A stretch of 58,678 nucleotides of DNA. Source: Bacteroidales bacterium (lineage in GTDB: Bacteria > Bacteroidota > Bacteroidia > Bacteroidales > WCHB1-69). Position 1 is the first letter of the stretch, and each line of letters starts with the position of its first letter. The stretch is taken from NCBI GenBank assembly GCA_017506175.1, contig JAFVNW010000088.1, forward strand, positions 1 through 58,678, read 5' to 3'. The notes below the pieces were generated by a model that had not been told where the DNA came from, searched no databases, and was given only the letters and a program-made list of their open reading frames with translations. A program made the position numbers and the translations under genes. Of this stretch, positions 52,473 to 58,678 are shown in pieces.

Positions 52473-52904
52473 ATGAAGTCAAAATTCATTATTATACTTT
52501 GTGTTCTCTGTTTCACAAATGTAGGTTGTCAAAAAGACATCACGCAAGAAATTGACATCACCCCATTTGTATGGGAAATAAACAGCGTAAAAATAGGCCA
52601 TACGATGCACCGTATTGAAAATCAATATTATTTTAATGCTGAATCCTATAAGCTTATTTTCCAACAAGACGGCAATTTTCAATTGAACACAAGCGTAAAT
52701 TTAGCTATGGGAAACTTTGTAATCGAACAAAGAGGAATAATACATTTTTATGGTTATCAAGAAATTACAGAAGTTGGCGGCGGTAATGATACAGACAAAG
52801 AACTGCTAAAACTTATACCACAGGTGACTTCATATAAAGTTAAATCACAACGCTTGCATTTATGTGGTGATCATTTTGAAATCGTATTGAAGAAAAATTC
52901 GTAG
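52473..52904 (+). CDS. small lipoprotein of unknown function
   Basis: 143 residues from ATG 52473 (an in-frame ATG at 52464 is equally possible and adds three residues). Signal KSKFIIILCVLCFTNVGC with lipobox Cys; mature part about 125 residues of alternating strands (lipocalin-like size), e.g. YKLIFQQDGNFQLNTSVN and GNFVIEQRGIIHFYG. No named family. Lies directly after the serine protease and before the chagasin gene, same A+T-rich composition. Confidence 0.64.
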   Translation: MKSKFIIILCVLCFTNVGCQKDITQEIDITPFVWEINSVKIGHTMHRIENQYYFNAESYKLIFQQDGNFQLNTSVNLAMGNFVIEQRGIIHFYGYQEITEVGGGNDTDKELLKLIPQVTSYKVKSQRLHLCGDHFEIVLKKNS

Positions 52905-52934
52905 CATTTTGAAAAAATATTGAAACAATAAATT

Positions 52935-53282
52935 ATGAAACAGAAAATAGCTTTTACAGTCATTTGTGTTGGATTGCTTTTTTCTTCTTGTTACAAACAA
53001 GCGGATTATGAACTTGGTGTTGGTGAAACTATCACCATAAGATTAGAGACCAACATGTCTACTGGTTATGATTGGATTTGTAATGATTTTGATGAAAACG
53101 AATGTGTTAGGATAAATAATCAATATGTGGAACAGCAAGAATATGGTACAGGAAAACCAAGTTGGCATTGTTTTGTAATAGAAGGTGTAAAGAAAGGATA
53201 CACGCATCTAAAGTTCACCCACCAGCAATCTTTCTCTAATGAAATTGACGAAACAAAAATTATTTCTTTTGCTGTGAAATAG
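52935..53282 (+). CDS. chagasin-type (I42) cysteine protease inhibitor
   Basis: 115 residues. Lipoprotein or signal peptide KQKIAFTVICVGLLFSSC; mature domain starts YELGVGETITIRLETNMSTG. The inhibitory loops can be recognised: L2 NMSTGYDW (family NPTTGYxW) and L4 GTGKPSWHCF (family GxGGxxxW/F); the third loop is less clear (HQQSF). Chagasins block papain-like and related cysteine proteases. It sits within 12 kb of a C25 cysteine protease and next to a serine protease, so it may guard the cell or envelope against its own or a neighbour's enzymes. Confidence 0.82.
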   Translation: MKQKIAFTVICVGLLFSSCYKQADYELGVGETITIRLETNMSTGYDWICNDFDENECVRINNQYVEQQEYGTGKPSWHCFVIEGVKKGYTHLKFTHQQSFSNEIDETKIISFAVK

Positions 53283-53351
53283 CCAACTTACTCATGCTAA
53301 AAACTCGCTTAAGGTGTCTTATTCTAAAATAAGTTGACAGTTTGCACGCGG

Positions 53352-53443
53352 GAAAGGATGAAGAGATTAAGGGATGAAAAGATGAAAAGATGTGGGGATT
53401 ATGTGAGGATGATTGTAGGGATGCCATAATATGACATCCCTGC
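53352..53443. repeat. composite repeat: purine-rich tract plus 29-nt palindrome, copy 3
   Basis: GATGAAGAGATTAAGGGATG-type tract then the palindrome 53415-53443 with arms GTAGGGATGCCAT and ATGACATCCCTGC. Relative to 31559-31587 the seventh pair is changed from C-G to A-T, so pairing is kept. The similarity to copy 4 continues through the downstream leader and first signal-peptide codons of 53500. Confidence 0.8.
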
Positions 53444-53499
53444 GGATAAACGAATAAAAATCAACGGATAAATGAATAAATCATAAAACACCGACAACC

Positions 53500-54552
53500 A
53501 TGAAAACACATAACTTTTTTAAAACCCTTTTGCTTCTCGTGGTGCTGGTAGTGGCGGGAGGGAACAGTGTGACGGCGCAGGATACTGTTTACCACCCCTT
53601 TGCCGACCATTCGGTATGGTCTGTCAACAACATCAAGTATGGCACTTGGGGCGACACCATTATCTGCGGGAGAGATTACCTCAAGGTATATCGGCAGGAG
53701 GAAGACCATCCATTTGACTTCGATGTGGAGCAGGCGGAGTACTTCTGTGCCATCCGCAACGATACCGCCGCCCAACGGGTGTACGGGATTTATAAAGCCC
53801 CCGCAGTGGTATATAAATATACTTCATCGTTTTTTCCATATTTCTCCATTGTAGACACTGTCACTGATTCAACAGAATTCCTATTGTATGATTTTAATAT
53901 AGGGATTGAAGACACTATGGAAATCGCGGCTTTTGAAGAACATTTTAACGACTATGGTGCTCCAGGAATATATGTTTATGAAATCTCTCTATACAATGGG
54001 GATTATTCCGAAACCACAACAACCTTAAGTGACAATTCTACAAGAAAGACATTGAAGGTCGAGCTTCTCAACTTGCCACAGGAAGCTATCTTATATGAGA
54101 TGAACCTTTTGGAATGGGTGGAAGGAGTCGGAAACATGGATGGAACCTTTACCGTCGCACGAACATCACTGGGCTTTGCATGGGAAGGCACAATGATGTG
54201 GCTGTTATGCTATGAGCAGAATGGCAGTACCCTTCTTTCGAGATCAGGGTTTGATCTGGACTTAAATTATGATTGTTATTATCATGTTGGCATAGAAGAA
54301 AACCTTATTCAGGAGGGCAATATTTATCCTAACCCCACGAATGGTTTTCTCCATATAGAGTTCTCGGGACAGGAAGAGAGTCTGTCCAAGCAAGTATCAA
54401 TTTATTCTGTTACAGGTCAAATAATTGATTCTCAAATACTTAATTCTCTTGATTTTGAGATCAATATACAAAACTATCCGAGCGGCATTTACATCATTAA
54501 AGTGACGGATGAGACAGGTATAGTTCTACAGGAAAAAATCATAAAACGGTAA
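53500..54552 (+). CDS. T9SS cargo protein, family A
   Basis: 350 residues. Signal KTHNFFKTLLLLVVLVVAGG ending near AQ; a ~240-residue beta-rich body with segments WGDTIICGRDYLKVYRQ and EYFCAIRNDTAAQRVYGIY; then a T9SS C-terminal domain NIYPNPTNGFLHIEF and GIYIIKVTDETG. The body resembles the N-terminal parts of other unannotated T9SS proteins. The gene is bracketed by direct repeats (53352-53443 and 54553-54635) and has a near-twin leader with 54691. Confidence 0.78.
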   Translation: MKTHNFFKTLLLLVVLVVAGGNSVTAQDTVYHPFADHSVWSVNNIKYGTWGDTIICGRDYLKVYRQEEDHPFDFDVEQAEYFCAIRNDTAAQRVYGIYKAPAVVYKYTSSFFPYFSIVDTVTDSTEFLLYDFNIGIEDTMEIAAFEEHFNDYGAPGIYVYEISLYNGDYSETTTTLSDNSTRKTLKVELLNLPQEAILYEMNLLEWVEGVGNMDGTFTVARTSLGFAWEGTMMWLLCYEQNGSTLLSRSGFDLDLNYDCYYHVGIEENLIQEGNIYPNPTNGFLHIEFSGQEESLSKQVSIYSVTGQIIDSQILNSLDFEINIQNYPSGIYIIKVTDETGIVLQEKIIKR

Positions 54553-54635
54553 GGAAGATTAAAAGATGAAGAGATTAAGAGATGAGGGGATTATGTGAGG
54601 ATGATTGTGGGGATGCCATAATATGAAATGCCTAC
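54553..54635. repeat. composite repeat: purine-rich tract plus palindrome, copy 4
   Basis: Same orientation as copy 3. The palindrome at 54607-54635 (arms begin GTGGGGATGCCAT) has decayed on the right arm. The match to copy 3 extends to the start of the next gene: leader AACGAATAAAAATCAAC and codons ATGAAAACACRTAACTTTTT. Confidence 0.78.
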
Positions 54636-54690
54636 GAATAAACGAATAAAAATCAACAAATAAACGAAAAAAAATAAAACACCTATAACC

Positions 54691-55680
54691 ATGAAAACAC
54701 GTAACTTTTTTAAAACCCTATTTCTCCTTGCGCTGATGATGGCGGGCTTCGGCTTCCAAGCGCAGGCGCAGTACCAGTCGTTCTTCGGCGACAGCATCAC
54801 AGAGTATTCTGTTTTAGGACATTTGGAAACATATCGTACAGATCCTGATCCTCGTTGGCTACCAGGTTTTTCCTTTGAATTTCCTTTCTGCAAGAATGAT
54901 ACGTCCGTTATAAATGGGAAAACATATTATGAACTTATTGGAACTGACATTTATCTGCGTGAAGACACCACAACGGGCAGGATTTACAGGTATGAATCTA
55001 CCTATGGTGAGGATGTGCTGACCTGCGACATGTCGTTAAATGTTGGTGACACGTTCTGGATGCCGTTTTATAGATGGAGCTTGAATCAATCTCCTGTTCC
55101 TATTGTCGTTGACACGGTAATATATGTCAATGGTCTTAAGAACATCATTTTCAGAAAAATATGCGACTGTCCCCACCTATATGCTGAGAATTACCATGGA
55201 CACCCCATTGAATTTGTTGAAGGAATAGGGCCCAGCTTTTCCCCTTTGGGTTGGGGAGGATGGTATTCTATGTTTTGTGATGGAGGATACTATTATATGG
55301 ACAGTATTTTGCGTTGTGATATTGGAATATATGATAATCCATTCTTGTTGTGCGTGCACAAGGATGATGAATTAGTATATATGGCTGACGAACGAGCTGG
55401 GTGTTATCAATATGGTTTTATAAAAGTGGAGGAGAACCCTAAGGATGTTTTTGCACTATTCCCCAATCCGACACGGAACCGTCTTACCATCAGATTTGAA
55501 AGTCTTCCATCCAACTGCACATTGTATATTTCCGACATGTTTGGCAGGATTGTGTTCGTGGGGTGTCTCACGGAGATGCGCACCAGCATCAACATATCCC
55601 ATTTGCAGCAGGGCACCTATATCGCTACATGCATCATAGATAATAAAAAATACAGTCGTAAATTTGTAAAAACAAGGTAA
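54691..55680 (+). CDS. T9SS cargo protein, family A paralogue
   Basis: 329 residues. Signal KTRNFFKTLFLLALMMAGFG, nearly the same as the gene at 53500, ends in QAQAQ. Body with GKTYYELIGTDIYLREDTTT and MSLNVGDTFWMPFYRW; the T9SS C-terminal domain is FALFPNPTRNRLTIRFES to GTYIATCIIDN. It probably arose by duplication of the upstream cassette followed by divergence of the body. The stop lies 2 bp before the next ATG. Confidence 0.76.
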   Translation: MKTRNFFKTLFLLALMMAGFGFQAQAQYQSFFGDSITEYSVLGHLETYRTDPDPRWLPGFSFEFPFCKNDTSVINGKTYYELIGTDIYLREDTTTGRIYRYESTYGEDVLTCDMSLNVGDTFWMPFYRWSLNQSPVPIVVDTVIYVNGLKNIIFRKICDCPHLYAENYHGHPIEFVEGIGPSFSPLGWGGWYSMFCDGGYYYMDSILRCDIGIYDNPFLLCVHKDDELVYMADERAGCYQYGFIKVEENPKDVFALFPNPTRNRLTIRFESLPSNCTLYISDMFGRIVFVGCLTEMRTSINISHLQQGTYIATCIIDNKKYSRKFVKTR

Positions 55681-55682
55681 CC

Positions 55683-58678
55683 ATGAAGAAAGGTCTATTA
55701 TTTTTTTTCCCTTGCCATACCCCTTCTTTCGTTTTCCCAAACTTACCATAGTTGGGATGGAAAAGGCATATCACCGAAGAGCAAAATGCATGTGCTTAAC
55801 ATTTTTGTCAATGTTATTTATGATGAACACCGTGATACTAACAATGTAGCAGGTAGTACATTTTGGCCACGTGTTACCGATACTCTTCAGGAAGGTGTGA
55901 ATGTACCAGGGACAATTCCCTCCAATCTGCTTGATTTTATGGACACAATGTATGTGCCGGGACAGCTCCGTGGCACCATTACTCGCATCTTCGGGGAGTC
56001 GTCATTCGACTCGCTCCAGATTGCAGGAGATTTTATTGTGGTGAATGTGCGCGAGAAGTGCGTGGTGAACACTTATCATCAGTTCAAATTTTCTAATATT
56101 GCAAAGGCAGCGGTAGATGTCATCAATGATAAAGGATTTCATACTATCTATGGGCACGACGACATCAGCTATTATGACTATCTGAACAATGGGGAATTCT
56201 ATTTCACACAGGTGATAATCCGAAATATCTCAAACGACTATGGGGGACTTTGCAGTTCGTGTGGAACTGCAAATCTTCCATTGACAGGAAAAAGTATCGT
56301 CATCAATGGAGTGAGCCATTCTTTTTTTAATCTTGGAAATATACAGAATACGGGAGGAGGTGACATTACTCGCAATCCCACAGATGTGGTGACACACGAG
56401 ATTTCCCATAAACTCTTTGGCAGCGATAATTTCCATACATCGGGCGGCAATCATCGGGGAAGTGGTAGCAACACTATGCCATTCATGAACATACAGGGTG
56501 GCTATGGGCTGATGGGGGCAGCCCACAGCGGTCTTGTAAGCTGCAACGGTTACGAGCGGTGGCGCATGCACTGGAAGCACGCGAGTTCACCATACTATAT
56601 TTCCGCCCATAACATTTCCAACAATATGTATGTCAATTCCGACATCAAGAAGGAGGACGGCACAAAGTGGTTCATTCTCCGCGATTTCGTCACCTACGGT
56701 GATGCCGTGCGCATCAAGCTGCCCTACAAGGATAGCATTCATACCCCCAACCAGTACATTTGGCTGGAGTTTCACAATGTGGGGCGGAACAACAAGCTGG
56801 ATTTTTTACAGTTTTCCAATGTCTCTAACTGCCTTCACCATGGATCGTCAGGTATATATTCCTACTACCAAATTGGTAGGGATATTTTAGAATCAACGGA
56901 TACAGAAGATATTTGGGATAATATCAACCGTGACAACCTGCGCATCATCAGCAACGAGGGGTATTGGGATTACACCCGTCATGTGATGGAAAGGGACACC
57001 TGTTTCGACTGCACGCAATGGAACAAGGTGCGGGACTATTATACACCCGAGTACAGCAATTCATTCTGTGGGTATCAGGACCAGGAGAAGTTCATTATTC
57101 CAAAAGATCATGACCAATATCTGGACCTCATGCGCGATAGTGTGTATTCCTACTATTTGGGCCCCAGCGACACTGTCCAATACTTTAATAATACGTGGAA
57201 CGAAGTCATTAGGGAATACACGATGAACAACAAGATAGCGAATGGGGACACGATGCGCTGCAGTATCTCCTTTCTCGGCGACAGTCTCGATGCCTTCTCC
57301 AGCCACCGGAAAATCAATATGGGAACCAACCCGAGCACCTGCAATGCCAAGACGTATTACACGAGCAATGACAACATTCAACAGCATTTGACATTCAACA
57401 GCAATACACAGAACAACAACACAACCACCTACCTCACCGGGCTGAGTATCGAAATGATTCCGCGTCCCGATTCTGTAAGCTACCTGGTGAAAATCCGCTG
57501 GGATGACTACGACATAATGGACGATGCCCGTTGGACGGGCAAAATTGCGCTGAAGGGTACGGAGCGGGTCAACCTCACGCGTGGTCACGATATCACCCTG
57601 GCGCAGAACCGCACGCCCGCACAGCGTCTGCGCGACAGCGAGAGCGGCTACTTTGCAGCTCCCACCAAACTCACCTGCGAGGCGGGGAGCCACTTCACCC
57701 AGCAGCCGCACTCCACCCTGCTGCTCACCGAGAAGAGCCGCTTCGTGCTGGACAGCGGAGCCGTGTATCAATTGGGCGACAGCGCGCAGATACTGGTGCA
57801 GGGCGGTTCCACTTTCACCATTGGCAAGGGGGCTGACTTCACGGGCGGCATCGCGGCGGAAATCATCGTGGACAGCCTCTCCACGCTCTATGTTTACGAC
57901 ACGGCGAAGCTGCGCCGCGAGGCACACATCATCGTCCGTCCCGGCGGGAAGCTGATCGTGAATGGCGGCACACTCACCAACGCGTGCGAGGGTGAGATGT
58001 GGCAGGGCATCATCGTGGAGGGCAACCGCAGCCTGCCCCAGTACGCACAGAGGCAGGGGAGCGTCATCCTGAACAACGCGACAGTGGAGAACGCCCGCAA
58101 CGCCATCAGCACCCGCGGCGCGGACACCAACGCTGTGTACGAACATACCGGCGGCATCGTCCAAGCCACCAACACCCTGTTCCGCAACAACCGCCGTGCG
58201 GCCGAGTTCCTTGAGTATGAGAACCACTCCGGCAGCAACGTCACCGACAACACCTCCCGCTTCACCCGCTGCACCTTCACCGTGGACGACGACAACCTGT
58301 TCGCTTCCAATGGCACCTCTTTCCTTGAGCATGTCAGCCTGTGGAGGGTCCGCGGTGTGAAGTTCAACGGCTGCGACTTCCGCAACGAAACCACGGGCTC
58401 AAGCACCCGCGGCGCGGGAATCCTCTCCATTGAAGCGGGGTTCACCGCCAAGAGAGTGTGCCCCCAGCTCTCCAACAGCGATCCCTGCGGCTGCTACAAC
58501 TCCGGCAGCGACACCGTGCGCCGCTGCTCCTTCACGGGATTCTCGGAAGCCGTGCACGCGGCCGACACGCTCGGAGCCTACGACATCACGCTTGACAACT
58601 GCGACTTCGCCTACAACACCGCAGGTGTGTCCCTCTATGCCGCCGACAACGCCCGCGTCTCCTTCTGCGACTTCGCCC
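55683..58678 (+). CDS. metzincin-like metalloprotease with beta-helix region; frameshift in signal, 3' end outside
   Basis: From ATG 55683 the frame reads KKGLLFFF then stops at 55752. With seven instead of eight T at 55701-55708 it becomes a normal signal (KKGLLFFSLAIPLLSFSQTY) and joins a frame that stays open from before 55745 to the window edge (about 970 residues; first ATG 55786). That frame has HEISHKLFGSDNFH (codons 56395-56436), a zinc HExxH with a later Gly and His as in metzincins, then GYGLMGAA (Met-turn-like) and GYERWRMHW. From about 57530 the sequence becomes GC-rich and shows beta-helix repeats (NCDFAYNTAGVSLYAADNAR). A T9SS tail may lie beyond the window. The minus-strand frame at 57061-58332 is a shadow of it. 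Confidence 0.7.

Noticed and set aside
57061-58332. Minus-strand frame of 423 codons near the right edge
   Set aside because: The plus-strand frame through the same bases is open to the window end and holds recognisable repeats and a zinc motif upstream.
1-58678. tRNA, rRNA, CRISPR, prophage or IS transposase genes
   Set aside because: I looked through all gaps on both strands and saw no cloverleaf, spacer-repeat array or transposase motif; repeats found here have no associated transposase in the window.

Overview
The window looks like chromosomal DNA of an anaerobic, gut- or sediment-type member of the Bacteroidota, most likely order Bacteroidales. The signs are: promoters of the Bacteroidota TAnnTTTG (-7) type before many genes; type IX secretion (T9SS) with a PorW/SprE fragment at the left edge and several cargo proteins with PNPT-type C-terminal sorting domains at the right; a TonB receptor; LPS genes (lpxH, a heptose kinase); and a ferredoxin-linked 2-oxoacid oxidoreductase. 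I see no tRNA, rRNA, CRISPR array, prophage or transposase gene.

Layout. 1-6066 (+): the 3' end of porW/sprE, a bactofilin, an AtpZ-like protein and a second small membrane protein (normally the head of an ATP synthase operon, but atpB does not follow), a DUF3298-type protein, trpS and uvrC. 6190-8606 (-): a TonB-dependent receptor under a TPP riboswitch, hence probably a thiamine receptor. 8724-12121 (+): a GatE-family amidotransferase subunit (an archaeal-type protein), a heptose-7-phosphate kinase and a thioesterase. 12496-15022: three exported proteins of unknown role. 15085-20663: a DUF58 protein, RadC, a KtrA/KtrB-type potassium system and a membrane-anchored protein. 20731-26441: aminotransferase, L34 (rpmH, 52 codons), a SurA/PpiC chaperone, MoxR, DNA polymerase III delta-prime and a Nudix hydrolase. 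26472-30602 (-): DUF819 permease, small secreted protein, murF, lipoprotein. 30729-38145: lpxH, AT-rich unknown exported genes, era, folD, and a divergent yceD-rpmF-rdgB unit. 38315-47445: a DUF2807 protein, a CobW-type GTPase with a histidine-rich loop, a 1226-residue gingipain-like C25 protease and a four-gene korDABC-type operon.

47649-58678 is accessory in character. A membrane LytTR/winged-helix regulator (-) is followed by a broken lipoprotein gene, a fibre-like surface protein, an AT-rich serine protease with a T9SS tail, a small lipoprotein, a chagasin-type cysteine protease inhibitor, two related T9SS cargo genes preceded by near-identical repeats, and a very long open frame running off the right edge. 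That frame carries a metzincin-like zinc site and a beta-helix region, and its signal peptide is split from the body by a run of eight T.

Most worth attention: the bacterial GatE; a dispersed repeat made of a purine-rich tract plus a 29-nt palindrome with one compensatory base pair, which brackets two genes; a second ~75-bp repeat with inverted ends; the T8 frameshift in the metalloprotease; and the protease plus protease-inhibitor cluster.
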